A DNA stretch of 64,000 bases from Corynebacterium fournieri (GTDB lineage: Bacteria; Actinomycetota; Actinomycetes; Mycobacteriales; Mycobacteriaceae). The stretch is from NCBI RefSeq assembly GCF_030408775.1, contig NZ_CP047210.1:1550001-1614000 (forward strand). The letters are read 5' to 3'. Shown piece by piece: positions 37,112 through 46,422 of the stretch (the first letter of the stretch is position 1; every line of letters begins with the position of its first letter). The translations under genes and the position numbers were made by a program. The notes under the pieces are model-generated. The model had not been told where the DNA came from. It was given only the letters and a program-made list of their open reading frames with translations, and did no database searches.

Positions 37112-37327
37112 TTACTTGCGTTGCTCCGCCCGGATGTCGTCGAGCAGCTCGCGCCGCGACGGCCCCTTCGGGCCGCGCTGGCGACGAGGCCAAAACATCA
37201 CGGCCGCGACCGCGAGCACAGCAAGCGGCCCGGCAAGTTTGGGGTACCACCCTGCCTGCGAGGCGACGAGATAGATCGCCACGACGACAGCGACGAGCAC
37301 GAAACGGATAATCAGCGGTTTGTTCAC
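37112..37327 (-). CDS. Small conserved membrane protein
   Basis: Predicted 71-residue protein with two closely spaced hydrophobic helices (IIRFVLVAVVVAIYLVAS and LAGPLAVLAVAAVMFW) and a basic C-terminal tail (RRQRGPKGPSRRELLDDI). GTG 37327 overlaps the acyltransferase stop as GTGA, so it is translationally coupled. A small membrane protein occupies this place in mycobacteria too (recalled synteny). No function is known. Confidence 0.75.
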   Translation of the reverse strand: MNKPLIIRFVLVAVVVAIYLVASQAGWYPKLAGPLAVLAVAAVMFWPRRQRGPKGPSRRELLDDIRAEQRK

Positions 37328-38052
37328 GGGCGTGCCTCCACCGGGTACTCCCCCGTCTCCGCCAGCGACTTCTTCACGTCCGAGGCGTAGACATCCACGT
37401 AGTCCTCCCCCACCATGTCCGCCAGGCGGCGCATGCAGTAGTCCGTGAACGGGCGCATGACCTCGCGCGAATCGGGGTCGAAACCGTGCTCGGCGGCCCA
37501 GGCGTGCGGGTGGATCTGCTCGGAAACCTTGATACGCACCTTCACCGGCCGCGGGACTGTCGTGCCAATCGGGTTCGCTTTACCGGAGCCGATCATGCCG
37601 ATGAGCACGATCGGTGCGCCGGTGGCCATGGCCACGCGCGCCATGCCGGTGCGGCCCTTGTACACGCGCCCGTCCGGGGAGCGGGTGCCCTCCGGGTAGA
37701 TGCCGAACAGGTCGCCTTTGTCCAGCACGCTTTCCGCCGCGGTCTGCATCGCGGCGCCGGCGTCCTTGGCCCCGCGGTCCACGGGAATTTGGCCGACCGA
37801 GGAAAAGAAGAACTTCTGGATGCGCCCGGACAGACCCGTACCGGTGAAGTACTCCTTCTTCGCGGGGAAGGCGATTTGGCGCCGCACCATCAGCGGCAGG
37901 TAGAACGAGTCCAGCACGGACTGGTGGTTGGACGCCAAAATCGCGGCGCCTTCACTGGGGATGTTCTCCGCACCCTCGATGGTGGGTCGGTTCCACACCA
38001 GCAGCGGCGGCCCGAAAATGACCTTGAACAGGGAATACCACTTGTTGTTCAT
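37324..38052 (-). CDS. plsC: 1-acyl-sn-glycerol-3-phosphate acyltransferase family protein
   Basis: Predicted 242-residue membrane-associated acyltransferase. The catalytic HX4D motif is SNHQSVLDSFYLP (residues about 41-53) and the glycerophosphate-binding block is YPEGTRSPDGRVYKG (about 119-133). The family acylates lysophosphatidate or related acceptors such as mannosylated lipids. It lies 14 bp after glk and upstream of the small membrane protein in one minus-strand transcript with pimB', so a role in phosphatidylinositol mannoside acylation is possible but unproven. Confidence 0.88.
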   Translation of the reverse strand: MNNKWYSLFKVIFGPPLLVWNRPTIEGAENIPSEGAAILASNHQSVLDSFYLPLMVRRQIAFPAKKEYFTGTGLSGRIQKFFFSSVGQIPVDRGAKDAGAAMQTAAESVLDKGDLFGIYPEGTRSPDGRVYKGRTGMARVAMATGAPIVLIGMIGSGKANPIGTTVPRPVKVRIKVSEQIHPHAWAAEHGFDPDSREVMRPFTDYCMRRLADMVGEDYVDVYASDVKKSLAETGEYPVEARP

Positions 38053-38066
38053 CGTTTACTCGCCTT

Positions 38067-39020
38067 CTACAGCAGTTCACGGGCCAGATCAGCGACCCCG
38101 ATCATACCCGCCCGGGATCCCAGCTCAGCGCACAGGATCTCCGGCTGCGGGCGGTAGCCGGCGCCGACGATGTTGGCTTCCATCGAGGCGCGGGCGTCGT
38201 CCAAGTACAGGTCGGAGTCTTCGCTCACGCCGCCGCCGAGCACGATCTGCGCGGGGTCCAGCACGTCGGCGACGATGGCGAGACCGCGCCCGAGCCACGT
38301 GGAGAAGCTGTCCAGCGCAGCAAGCCCCAGCTCGTCGCCTGCGCGTGCGGCGGCCATGATGTCGTGGCCGCTTGCGCGCTTTTCGACGACCGCCCGGTAC
38401 ACACCCGAGTCCTTAAAGCTGCCCTGCGTGGCAATGTCGATCGCGCAATCAACCAGCGAAGTGCCCGACGCGTACCGCTCCAGGCACCCCTGTTTGCCGC
38501 AGGAGCACACGCGCCCGCCGGGCACTACGGTGATGTGGCCGAACTCGGGCGCGGTGCCGAACGCCCCGCGGTAGATCTCGCCGTGGTGCATCAGTGTTGC
38601 GCCGATGCCGGTGCCGACTGCGAAAAACACCCAGGTATCCAGGTCGCGGCCGGCGCCGTAGCGGTACTCGCCCCACGCCGCGGAGTTCGCGTCGTGCTCG
38701 AGTCGTACGGGCAGCCCAATCGCCTGCTCCAGGTCCCGGCGCACTGGCTGGTCGTCGCGCCACGCCAAGTGGGGCGCGAAGCGGACCACCTCGCAGGAGG
38801 GGTCCAGAAATCCGGCGACTGCCACGCCGACCGCCCCGATGTCGTGGGTGGAGCGCAGCTGCCCCACCATGTCCACGATGGTGCGGGTCAGCCCGTCGGC
38901 GTCGTGCGGGGTTTCGGTGCCGAGCGAGTCGACGATCACGCCGTCCGCGTCCACCACGGCGGCGCGAGCGTTCGTGCCGCCGATGTCGAATCCGACGGTC
39001 ATCGGTGTTTGAGCAGCCAT
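38067..39020 (-). CDS. glk: ROK family glucokinase
   Basis: Predicted 317-residue sugar kinase. The phosphate loop is VGFDIGGTNARAAVV, the catalytic base region is LEHDANSAAWGEY (N-D), and the ROK zinc motif is CSCGKQGCLERYASG. It likely phosphorylates glucose with ATP (the corynebacterial glk at this locus, as recalled, does). ATG 39020 is the start; no strong ribosome site is seen, and ATG 39002 is the alternative. It follows pimB' after 11 bp. Confidence 0.88.
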   Translation of the reverse strand: MAAQTPMTVGFDIGGTNARAAVVDADGVIVDSLGTETPHDADGLTRTIVDMVGQLRSTHDIGAVGVAVAGFLDPSCEVVRFAPHLAWRDDQPVRRDLEQAIGLPVRLEHDANSAAWGEYRYGAGRDLDTWVFFAVGTGIGATLMHHGEIYRGAFGTAPEFGHITVVPGGRVCSCGKQGCLERYASGTSLVDCAIDIATQGSFKDSGVYRAVVEKRASGHDIMAAARAGDELGLAALDSFSTWLGRGLAIVADVLDPAQIVLGGGVSEDSDLYLDDARASMEANIVGAGYRPQPEILCAELGSRAGMIGVADLARELL

Positions 39021-39031
39021 GGAAAGGCAGT

Positions 39032-40183
39032 CTAGTCCCGCTGTCCGCTTGCACCGCATATCGCAGCTAGCCGGTCCCCGAGCACGTCCCAGGAGAAATG
39101 TTCGGCCACGTGCGCGCGCCCGGCGTTGCCCATGCGGGCGCGCCTTTGGTCGTCGTCAAGCAATTGCACAATCGCATCCGCGATGGCGCTCGTGTCGCGC
39201 CCGTCCACCACCACCCCAGTGTCCGGCGTGACGGTCTCCGGCGCGCCGCCGGAGCTGCCTGCGATCACGGGTACACCGCACGCCTGCGCTTCCAGGTACA
39301 CGATGCCCAAGCCCTCCACGTCGAGGCCGCCGAAGCGCGTGCGTGCGGGCATGGCGAACACGTCTGCCGCCGCGACAATGTCGCGCAACCGCTGCCCTGA
39401 CACTGGCCCGGTAAACAGCACCCCGTCCCCTGCGAGAGCGCGCAGCCGCTTGCCGTACGGCCCCGAACCCACGATGACCAGCCGCGCATCTTTTGCTTTG
39501 CGACGCACCTCCGGCATCACCCGAATCAACTGGTCCTGCCCCTTCCGCGCGACCAGGCGCGAGGAGCACACCACGAGCGGGGCCTCGCCGACGCCGAGCT
39601 GCGCACGCGTCTGCGCACGCTGTTGCGCGGTAGCAGGCCGGAAGAAAGAGGTGTCCACGCCCGAAGGCAAAGCGACGAAGCCGGGGCGGGGGCCGAATGC
39701 GCCACGCAGGCGAGCGAGCGTGAACCAGGAGATATAGGTGACCTTGTCAGCGCTGCGGCCGATCATGCGCAACACGCGGCGCGCGACGGGCAGTTTCGCC
39801 CACCCCACCTCGTGGCCGTGCGTGGTGGCAACGACGTGCTTCGCGCCCGCGCGCTTGGCGGCCGCCCCCATGATCCCAAGCGGGGCGGCAGCGCCGAACC
39901 AGACCGTGTCGATGTTGTGCGCGCGGATTAACCGCTGCATCTCGCGCACCGTGGCAGGGGTGGGCAGCATGACGCGGCGCGGCCAGCGCACCACGGTGTA
40001 CGGCACCGACGAATCCCACGCACCCGCCGCCTTGGAGTCTTGGGTAGATGCGAAAACCACCAACGAATCCGGGCCGTCGCGCCGCACAAGCTCGGCGGCG
40101 AAATCGCGCAGATACGACTGAATCCCGCCCACGGTGGGCGGGAAGTCGTTGGTGACCAGCAGAGTCTTAATAGCGCACGGCAC
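39032..40183 (-). CDS. pimB: PimB', GDP-mannose-dependent mannosyltransferase
   Basis: Predicted 383-residue GT-B (GT4) enzyme adding the second mannose to phosphatidylinositol monomannoside. The N-terminal glycine loop is TNDFPPTVGGIQSYL, the central motif is PSGVDTSFF, and the donor site has SRLVARKGQDQLI and GGLDVEGLGIVYLEAQACGVP, with the conserved E-x7-E pattern. The Corynebacterium glutamicum protein of this locus has a known structure. GTG 40183 overlaps the upstream NlpC/P60 gene by 17 bp, so the two are coupled. Confidence 0.92.
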   Translation of the reverse strand: MPCAIKTLLVTNDFPPTVGGIQSYLRDFAAELVRRDGPDSLVVFASTQDSKAAGAWDSSVPYTVVRWPRRVMLPTPATVREMQRLIRAHNIDTVWFGAAAPLGIMGAAAKRAGAKHVVATTHGHEVGWAKLPVARRVLRMIGRSADKVTYISWFTLARLRGAFGPRPGFVALPSGVDTSFFRPATAQQRAQTRAQLGVGEAPLVVCSSRLVARKGQDQLIRVMPEVRRKAKDARLVIVGSGPYGKRLRALAGDGVLFTGPVSGQRLRDIVAAADVFAMPARTRFGGLDVEGLGIVYLEAQACGVPVIAGSSGGAPETVTPDTGVVVDGRDTSAIADAIVQLLDDDQRRARMGNAGRAHVAEHFSWDVLGDRLAAICGASGQRD

Positions 40184-41192
40184 CCTGAACCGGCATCGAG
40201 TTCACGGGCACAACCTGGACCGGGATGCCGTAATCCGAGGCGTGCACCACCATGCCGTCGCCGATGTACATGCCAACGTGGGTCACACCCGGGTAGTAGC
40301 CGATGATGTCGCCCGGCTGCAGCGCATCCAGAGACACCGGCGTGCCGCCGGCGAGCTGCGCCTGGGAGGTGCGCGGAATGCCGATGCCGTTTTGCGCGTA
40401 CGCCCACACCATCAGGCCGGAGCAGTCAAACGCGTCCGGGCCCGTAGCGCCCCAGCCGTACGGCTTGCCAAGCTGCGCCATAGCGGCGGCGACGATCCCG
40501 GAGTCCACGCCCGGCAGGTCAACGGCGCTGACCGGGTTGTCCTTCGTGATCCAGCGCTGACGGTCCTCCTCGTTCAAGCTGTCCACGCGGCGCTCGATGT
40601 CTGCGACCTGCAAATCCAGCTCGTCGCGCTCCTGCTCCAGCTTCTTGCGTTTGCTGTCGAGCTCGTTGCGCGCGTGCTGCGCCTCAGCCACAGCAATGTT
40701 GGCAGCACTGGCGCGGTCCGCCGCGGCACGGTTCACCTCCTCCAGCTCGGTCAGCGCACGCTGGGAATTACGTCCGAGGGTGGCAAGGTACGCGGAGCGG
40801 TCGATTGCTTCCTGGGGGTTCCCGGAGTCGAGCGTGGTCAAAAGCGCGTCAGACTGCGGCATGCGGTAGCGCGACTGGGCAATGTCGCCAACATTTTTGC
40901 GCTGCAGGTCGCTCACGCCGCGCAGCGTGTCCATTTCCGCCTTGGCATCAGCCGCGCGGGAGTTGGCTGACCGAAGCTTCACCTCAGAATCAGCGATCTG
41001 GTCTTCCAGCTCCTTGATTTCCTCGGACTTGGCCGTGGCGTCTTGGGAGACGGACTCCAACTCCTCGATGAGCGCATCAACGTCATCCGCCTGCGCGGGC
41101 GGGGCAACCAAAGTTGAGGTTGCGACAATACTTCCGGCCACCACCGCAGCGGCAGAGCGGGACCGGTTGGTGTGGAGGGAGTGCTTACCCAC
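40167..41192 (-). CDS. NlpC/P60 cell wall hydrolase with coiled-coil N-terminus
   Basis: Predicted 341-residue secreted D,L-endopeptidase of the RipA/Cg NlpC type. A signal peptide (KHSLHTNRSRSAAAVVAGSI, cleaved near AQA) is followed by a long coiled coil (residues about 35-200), as in division hydrolases kept autoinhibited. The C-terminal NlpC/P60 domain has Cys in DAFDCSGLMVWAYAQ, His in VTHVGMYIGDGMVVHAS, and ends QGAVRY. GTG 41192 has AGAGG upstream. It probably cuts peptidoglycan stem peptides during cell separation. Confidence 0.92.
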   Translation of the reverse strand: MGKHSLHTNRSRSAAAVVAGSIVATSTLVAPPAQADDVDALIEELESVSQDATAKSEEIKELEDQIADSEVKLRSANSRAADAKAEMDTLRGVSDLQRKNVGDIAQSRYRMPQSDALLTTLDSGNPQEAIDRSAYLATLGRNSQRALTELEEVNRAAADRASAANIAVAEAQHARNELDSKRKKLEQERDELDLQVADIERRVDSLNEEDRQRWITKDNPVSAVDLPGVDSGIVAAAMAQLGKPYGWGATGPDAFDCSGLMVWAYAQNGIGIPRTSQAQLAGGTPVSLDALQPGDIIGYYPGVTHVGMYIGDGMVVHASDYGIPVQVVPVNSMPVQGAVRY

Positions 41193-41230
41193 GAAAGGAC
41201 ACCTCTTCAAGTTATGGCGAGAACGAACAA

Positions 41231-41259
41231 ACTATAACCCTTCCCGCAGACACTGCCAA
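41231..41259 (-). promoter_or_regulatory. Promoter of the NlpC/P60 - pimB' - glk - plsC operon
   Basis: On the minus strand TTGGCA (41259-41254) and TATAGT (41236-41231) are separated by 17 bp, close to the consensus. The transcript would begin near 41224, about 32 nt before GTG 41192. Confidence 0.65.
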
Positions 41260-41305
41260 GCAAAATACCCAACGTGTGATTTTTGTTAACAGTGAGGTCA
41301 AAGAT

Positions 41306-41340
41306 GAAAAACGCCCCGCTCGCGCTGAGCGCGGCGGGGC
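41306..41340 (-). terminator. Rho-independent terminator after the second NlpC/P60 gene
   Basis: A GC-rich hairpin (GCCCCGC pairing with GCGGGGC, with a CGCTCAGCG-type top) is followed on the minus strand by TTTTT. It lies 25 bp past the stop at 41365. Confidence 0.85.
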
Positions 41341-41364
41341 TGAGCCTAGCTAGCTTTGACGCTG

Positions 41365-42111
41365 TTAGAAGCGAACCACAGAGTGGATCGGCATCAGGTT
41401 CAGGTCGCGGTAGCCGACCGGAATACCGGAGTTCAGCGCGTCGATGATCTGGCCGTTGCCGGCGTAGATAGCGACGTGGGAAGCACCGCCGTAGTACACG
41501 ACGATGTCGCCAGGCTGGATGTCGCTGAGCGCCACCTGCTGGCCCGCGGAGGCCTGAGCCTGGGAGGTGCGCGGGATGGACTTGCCAACCTGGGAGTAGA
41601 CCCAGGAGGTAAAGCCGGAGCAGTCGAACGCGTTCGGGCCAGATGCGCCGTAGACGTACGGGGAACCGATCTTCGACTGCGCGATGGAAACGATGCGCTC
41701 GCCGACGGACGGCTCCGGAGCCGGGGCCGGGGCGGCCACCGGCGCGGAGTAGGTCTGCTGGACCGGAGCCGGAGCTGCCGGGCGGACCTGCTGCTCGACG
41801 TTCGCGAGGAACTGGGTGAAGCCCGGGACGTTGTTGACGCCCGGCATCGCCTTCACGGAAGCGATGGCGTTCTGGACGTCGCCGGTCGCGGTGACGCCGG
41901 CGAGCGACGGAATCCAAGCGTCAATGCCCGGGATGGCTGCAATGCCCGGGACGTTCTCGATACCCGGAACCTGGACGGAAACCGGAGAGTTGGGAACACG
42001 CACCTCAGCTGCGGAGGCGGCGGCCGGTGCGACCAGTGCAGCGCCAGCTGCGATAGCGGCGGTTGCTGCTGCAGCGCGTGCTGCGGTGTTTTCCTGGCGA
42101 CGGTGCTTTGC
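41365..42111 (-). CDS. NlpC/P60 cell wall hydrolase, c-di-AMP riboswitch controlled
   Basis: Predicted 248-residue secreted endopeptidase. A signal peptide with Ala-rich core is cleaved near ASAAE. A linker with repeated V/I-PG motifs (VPGIENVPGIAAIPGID, then MPGVNNVPGF) and a Pro/Ala stretch precede the C-terminal NlpC/P60 domain: Cys in NAFDCSGFTSWVYSQ, His in GGASHVAIYAGNGQIIDA. GTG 42111 is preferred because GGAG lies 9 nt before it; ATG 42129 is possible. Unlike the other NlpC gene there is no coiled coil. It is monocistronic. Confidence 0.9.
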   Translation of the reverse strand, partial: AKHRRQENTAARAAAATAAIAAGAALVAPAAASAAEVRVPNSPVSVQVPGIENVPGIAAIPGIDAWIPSLAGVTATGDVQNAIASVKAMPGVNNVPGFTQFLANVEQQVRPAAPAPVQQTYSAPVAAPAPAPEPSVGERIVSIAQSKIGSPYVYGASGPNAFDCSGFTSWVYSQVGKSIPRTSQAQASAGQQVALSDIQPGDIVVYYGGASHVAIYAGNGQIIDALNSGIPVGYRDLNLMPIHSVVRF

Positions 42112-42139
42112 CACGATTGTTTTCTCCATATCTTCTCTT

Positions 42140-42285
42140 CGCCAACCGGGTTAGCTGTCGGGCGGGGTGTTGAGAAAAGTCCCCGCGCCCCACGGGAGCG
42201 GTTCTGCCCCACTGTGGTTCCCCGGCCCCCATAGCGAGCGGACCGCGGGTGCGGACCGCCGCTTCGGGTGACGGCTCATATGTTG
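42140..42285 (-). promoter_or_regulatory. ydaO-type c-di-AMP riboswitch
   Basis: Conserved blocks, read on the minus strand: GCCGTCACCCGAAGC near 42275-42261, GCCGGGGAACCAC at 42226-42214, GGGGCAGAACC at 42210-42200, and CCGACAGCTAACCCGG at 42161-42146. The GCCGGGGAACCA and GACAGCTAACC words are the signature of ydaO/yuaA c-di-AMP aptamers, which in actinobacteria often control cell wall hydrolases. The aptamer ends close to the ribosome-binding region of the NlpC/P60 gene, so control is likely at translation or by a nearby terminator not seen here. Confidence 0.85.
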
Positions 42286-42330
42286 TTTTCGGTACATGCT
42301 GCCAACGGCTGTTGTCGCAATGTCTCGAAC

Positions 42331-42359
42331 AGGTTACGAAACGGCAACAACGCTGTCCA
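42331..42359 (-). promoter_or_regulatory. Predicted promoter for the riboswitch-NlpC/P60 transcript
   Basis: TGGACA (42359-42354) and TAACCT (42336-42331) on the minus strand, 17 bp apart. The start would fall near 42324, leaving about 40 nt before the first aptamer helix. Nothing else that I can support lies in 42360-42550. Confidence 0.45.
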
Positions 42360-42550
42360 GCCGTCGCGCCGTTACAGTTCCGTTATCAACCACAAAAGCC
42401 AGTGACACGACCATCTCTCAGGTTTGCACACCAGTCGTAAACAACTGCCAAAACTCCGCCATTACCCTCTCTACGCTGGGGTTTTACACACGCCCGCAAC
42501 CAACGACGCTACCCCCGAAGGTTTATATACATTCACATTTTTAAATCTAG

Positions 42551-42566
42551 TGTGTGCTTCGTCACA
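42551..42566. promoter_or_regulatory. GlxR (CRP-like) binding site candidate
   Basis: TGTGTGCTTCGTCACA matches the GlxR consensus TGTGANNTANNTCACA at 8 of 10 arm and centre positions. It lies between the qcrB terminator and the NlpC/P60 riboswitch region. Confidence 0.5.
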
Positions 42567-42594
42567 CGCCCTTGTTTACGTACTTGTAACAAAG

Positions 42595-42630
42595 CAAAAG
42601 CCCCCTTCCCGTAGCCGGGAAAGGGGGCTT
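42595..42630 (-). terminator. Terminator after qcrB
   Basis: AAGCCCCCTTTCCCG pairs with CGGGAAGGGGGCTT around a GCTA loop; on the minus strand the hairpin runs into TTTTGCTTT. It lies 33 bp past the qcrB stop and closes the ctaE-qcrCAB operon. Confidence 0.88.
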
Positions 42631-42662
42631 GTTGCGACCGCTAGAGCGTCATGCTCGAAGTA

Positions 42663-44294
42663 CTACTCAGCGTTGAAGTGGGTCGCGTCGCGGTCGGTGC
42701 GGTCCTTCGTGGCCTCGAGCGCACGCATAGTCTCGATGGCCTCGTGGTGGTTCTGCTCTTCCGCGTCGCGCACACGCTCGGTGACGCCGAGCTCTGCCGG
42801 GGAGAATTTGCCGATGGTGTCCGAATCTGCGAAACCAAGCTGGTTCATCTGCTTCGGCACTCGTGCACCTGCGTATTCCAGCGGCACCGGGTGGCCGTGC
42901 TCGTCCACCGGGCCGAGCGGCTGGTGGATCTCCACGAACGCACCGTTGGGCAGACGCTTGATCACGCCGGTCTCGATGCCGTGCTCCAAGACCTCGCGGT
43001 CGGAGCGCTGCAGGCCGATGCACAGACGGTAGGTGATGAAGAACGCCAGCGGCGGCAGGATGATCAGACCGATGCGGCCGAACCAGGTCATCGCGTTCAG
43101 CGAGATCTGGAAGAAGTGCGCCACGTGGTCGTTACCACCGGAGATGGTCAGCAGCAGGAAGAAGGTCAGACCCATCACACCGACGCCGGTGCGTACAGGA
43201 ACGTCGCGCGGGCGCTGCAGCAGGTTGTGGTGGGCGGTGTCGCCGGTGACCTTCTGCTCGATGAACGGATAGGTGATCAGCAGCACGACCATCAGGCCAC
43301 ACAGCAGAGCCACCCAGAATGCGCCCGGGATGGTGTAGTTGCCCAGGTAGAGCTCCCACGCCGGCATGACACGGGCAGCACCGTCAGTCCACAGCATGTA
43401 GATATCCGGCTGGGAACCAGCGGAGACCTGCGACGGGTTGTACGGGCCGAGGTTCCAGATGGAGTTGATGGAGGTCAGACCTGCCATCGCCGCCAGCACC
43501 GCGAAGACAACCATCATGTAGCCGATTGCCTCGGTGGCGAACACCGGGAGAATACGGACACCGACGACGTTGTTCTCGGTGCGGCCCGGCCCCGGGAACT
43601 GGGTGTGCTTCTGGAACCAGACAAGTGCCAGGTGAGCTGCAACCAGGGCGAGGATGATGCCCGGCAGGATCAGCACGTGCAGGATGTAGAAGCGGTCCAG
43701 CATCAGGTCGGACGGGAAGTCGCCGCCGAAGATGGTCCAGTGGATCCAGGTGCCGATGATCGGCAGGCCGAGGATGATGGCGGACATGATTCGCAGGCCC
43801 ACGCCGGAGAGCAGATCGTCCGGCAGGGAGTAGCCCATGAAGCCCTCGATCATGCCAAGCAGCACGAGGGTCACGCCGATGAGCCAGTTGGCCTCACGCG
43901 GGCGACGGAACGCACCGGTGAAGAACACGCGCATCATGTGGGCGAACATCGCCATCATGAACATCAGCGCGGCCCAGTGGTGCATCTGGCGGACAAACAG
44001 GCCACCGCGGACATCGAAAGAGAGGTCCAGGGCAGTTGCGTACGCACGGGACATCTCCACGCCGTTGAGCGGGAGGTAGGCACCGTCGTAGATGACCTTG
44101 GTAATGGACGGGTCGAAGAACAGGGCCAGGTAGATACCGGTCAGCAGCAGGATGATGAAGCTGTACAGCGCCATCTCGCCGAGCATGAACGACCAGTGAG
44201 TCGGAAAGACCTTGTTCAGCTGCGGGCGCAGAACGCCCGAAATGGTGTAGCGCGAATCAACGTTATCCGCGACTTGCTCAAGTTTAGTGCTCAT
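42663..44294 (-). CDS. qcrB: Cytochrome bc1 complex cytochrome b subunit
   Basis: Predicted 543-residue membrane protein with heme bL and bH, oxidising menaquinol in the bc1-aa3 supercomplex. The N-terminal part has [21 protein letters not shown]. The first His pair is in [26 protein letters not shown], the second in [30 protein letters not shown]. The C-terminal extension of about 120 cytoplasmic residues is typical of actinobacteria. ATG 44294 shares one base with the qcrA stop (TAATG). Confidence 0.96.
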   Translation of the reverse strand: MSTKLEQVADNVDSRYTISGVLRPQLNKVFPTHWSFMLGEMALYSFIILLLTGIYLALFFDPSITKVIYDGAYLPLNGVEMSRAYATALDLSFDVRGGLFVRQMHHWAALMFMMAMFAHMMRVFFTGAFRRPREANWLIGVTLVLLGMIEGFMGYSLPDDLLSGVGLRIMSAIILGLPIIGTWIHWTIFGGDFPSDLMLDRFYILHVLILPGIILALVAAHLALVWFQKHTQFPGPGRTENNVVGVRILPVFATEAIGYMMVVFAVLAAMAGLTSINSIWNLGPYNPSQVSAGSQPDIYMLWTDGAARVMPAWELYLGNYTIPGAFWVALLCGLMVVLLITYPFIEQKVTGDTAHHNLLQRPRDVPVRTGVGVMGLTFFLLLTISGGNDHVAHFFQISLNAMTWFGRIGLIILPPLAFFITYRLCIGLQRSDREVLEHGIETGVIKRLPNGAFVEIHQPLGPVDEHGHPVPLEYAGARVPKQMNQLGFADSDTIGKFSPAELGVTERVRDAEEQNHHEAIETMRALEATKDRTDRDATHFNAE

Positions 44295-45514
44295 TAGGAC
44301 TGACGCTCCCAGAATGCCGGGCCGACGGGCTCAATGAAGTTCCCGTTGGCGATGAGGTAACCGTCTTCGTCAACAGTCACAGGCAGCTGCGGCAGTGCAC
44401 GCGCGGCCGGGCCGAAGACCGGCTTGCCGTACTGCAGAGCGTCGAACTGCGACTGGTGGCACGGGCACAGGATGCGGTTGGTCTGAGCCTCGTACAGCGA
44501 GGTCGGGCAACCGATGTGCGTGCAGATCTTGGAGTAGGCGTAGTAATCGCCGTAGTGGAAGTCCTCCTGGCCTTCGCGCTCAATCGCCTTATTCGCGTCC
44601 TCAGAACGCAGGCGGATGAGCATGACCGGGTTACGCGGACCGTGGATGGAGTGCATGTGGTGCTCGTAGACGTCGCGGGTCGGATCGTAATCCTTCCCGT
44701 CGTTGACATCCTCCGCGTAGAGCGGGAACACCGTCTCCATTGCTGCCGCGGCGAGATCCTCCGGACGCATACGCACCAGGCGGGAAACGCCGGCGGTGCT
44801 GTAGTGCGAGCCAGTCTCGCCCTCGTGCAGCTCGGCGATGGCGCCGGTGTCGCGACCGAGGTAGACCTTCACGCCCTGGTCCTGGATGGTCCAGCCGTGG
44901 GTCCACAGGGTGCCGTCGCCGTGGTAGTCCAGCTCGTGGCGGACCTTCCACGGGTTCTTGATCATGCCGCCGAGCGGGGCGATGACCATCAGGCCGGCAA
45001 GCACACCGGCAGTGCCGAGGAGGCCCTGCAGTGCCTTACGACGACCGAGGGTCGAAGTCTCCCACGCGTCATTCAGCAGCGCGGTGGTGGTGCGGCGGTC
45101 CAGTTCGCTGGAACGGCCGTCGTGGCGGCGCTGTACCGCGATCTCCTCCGGCACGAACTTCTTCACGTACTGGATGATGGAGACACCGAGTGCGCAGAAA
45201 GCCAGCGCCGCGGTCAAGCCGAGCAGCGGCGTGTACAGGGTGTAGGTCCACAGACCTTCCTCACCGTGGAACTTCGGGTGCCACGGCCAGAACAGGTAGA
45301 CGCCGAGGAAGGCCAGCGCGCTGATCACGGAGATGGTCAGCCAGATGCCGATGCCGGTAGCAGCGGACTTCTCGCGCGGGTCACCTTCAACCGGGAAGCG
45401 CTCCTTGCGGTAGGCGACAGTAACGTCGTCGAGCTCGGTGCCCAGAGCCGCCAGTTCCGCATTGCTCATGCGGTCCAGCTCTTCGTTCGTGTAATTCTTC
45501 TTCACATCACTCAT
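44294..45514 (-). CDS. qcrA: Cytochrome bc1 complex Rieske iron-sulfur subunit
   Basis: Predicted 406-residue Rieske protein. ATG 45514 overlaps the qcrC stop by 4 bp. Three transmembrane helices (about residues 50-70, 92-112 and 165-185), as in actinobacteria, precede the soluble domain. The 2Fe-2S ligands are CTHIGCP near residue 331 and CPCHQS near residue 349. No twin-arginine signal is obvious, although RR-containing segments ([10 protein letters not shown]) lie just before the last helix, the usual place for Tat-dependent insertion. Confidence 0.96.
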   Translation of the reverse strand: MSDVKKNYTNEELDRMSNAELAALGTELDDVTVAYRKERFPVEGDPREKSAATGIGIWLTISVISALAFLGVYLFWPWHPKFHGEEGLWTYTLYTPLLGLTAALAFCALGVSIIQYVKKFVPEEIAVQRRHDGRSSELDRRTTTALLNDAWETSTLGRRKALQGLLGTAGVLAGLMVIAPLGGMIKNPWKVRHELDYHGDGTLWTHGWTIQDQGVKVYLGRDTGAIAELHEGETGSHYSTAGVSRLVRMRPEDLAAAAMETVFPLYAEDVNDGKDYDPTRDVYEHHMHSIHGPRNPVMLIRLRSEDANKAIEREGQEDFHYGDYYAYSKICTHIGCPTSLYEAQTNRILCPCHQSQFDALQYGKPVFGPAARALPQLPVTVDEDGYLIANGNFIEPVGPAFWERQS

Positions 45515-46359
45515 GAACGGGATCCAATCCACATAGCAGCGGCAGCGACCAGGGTCACGCCGATGATCCACATCGCCATACCTTCAGAAACCGGGCCGAG
45601 GCCGCCAAGCGCGTAGCCGCCCGGTGCCGGGGTTTCCTTGGTGGACTTGATGAAGGCGATGATGTCCTTCTTCTCGTCAGCGGAGAGCTGACGGTCGGAG
45701 AACTTCGGCATGTTCTGCGGACCGGTGAGCATGGCCTGGTAGATCTCTTGCTCGTTCGCCGGATCCAGCGCAGGTGCGTACTTACCGGACGACAGCGAGC
45801 CGCCGCGGCCGGTGAAGTTGTGGCAGGACGCGCAGTTCAAACGGAACAGCTCGCCGCCGCGGGCGACGTCATCCGCCTGAATGTCGCCGTCGTAGTCCTT
45901 GCCGCGCAGCTCTTCCTTCGCAACAGAGCCGTCCTCGTTGTACACCAGCTCGGGGCCGCCGCCGTTCGCCGCGACGTAAGCGGCGAGGGCGAGAGCCTGC
46001 TCCTCGGTGTAGCGCGGACGCTTGCGCTCAGCCTGTGCGTCGTTGGACATCATCGGCATGCGGCCAGAGTTGACCTGGAAGTAGACGGCACCTTCGCCGG
46101 TACCGATGAGCGACGGACCGCGGTCCTCGACGCCCTGCAGGTTGGCGCCGTGGCAGGTGATACAAGCGACGTCGTAGAGGTCCTTGCCCTCCTGGACGAG
46201 TGCCTGATCGTCGCGGGCCGCCGTAGCCACCTGCGCGTTCGGGGTGAGCGCGGACGCGAGCAGACCCGCGCCGGTCAACCCCAGCGTCAGAGCGGCGGCG
46301 CCAGCGAGCGTGCGCTGCGTCTTGCGTCCCTGGCGCTTCTTCTTGGGTGTGTTTTCCAT
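45511..46359 (-). CDS. qcrC: Di-heme cytochrome c subunit of bc1 complex
   Basis: Predicted 282-residue membrane-bound protein with two c-type hemes: CITCH (Cys66, Cys69, His70) and CASCH (Cys176, Cys179, His180). The first transmembrane helix or uncleaved signal lies near residues 17-40 and the C-terminal anchor at about 258-278. The second heme replaces a separate cytochrome c and passes electrons directly to CtaC, the hallmark of the actinobacterial supercomplex. It lies 63 bp after ctaE. Confidence 0.97.
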   Translation of the reverse strand: MENTPKKKRQGRKTQRTLAGAAALTLGLTGAGLLASALTPNAQVATAARDDQALVQEGKDLYDVACITCHGANLQGVEDRGPSLIGTGEGAVYFQVNSGRMPMMSNDAQAERKRPRYTEEQALALAAYVAANGGGPELVYNEDGSVAKEELRGKDYDGDIQADDVARGGELFRLNCASCHNFTGRGGSLSSGKYAPALDPANEQEIYQAMLTGPQNMPKFSDRQLSADEKKDIIAFIKSTKETPAPGGYALGGLGPVSEGMAMWIIGVTLVAAAAMWIGSRS

Positions 46360-46422
46360 TGTGTTCCCTTTATCGACTTTTCAGAACTTCTCCCCTTTCC
46401 CGGGCAACTGCCCGGGAAAGGG

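Noticed and set aside
41261-41300. GlxR-like site (TGTGA...AGTGA) upstream of the first NlpC/P60 gene
   Set aside because: The half-sites are too far apart (more than 6 bp spacer) to match the GlxR consensus.
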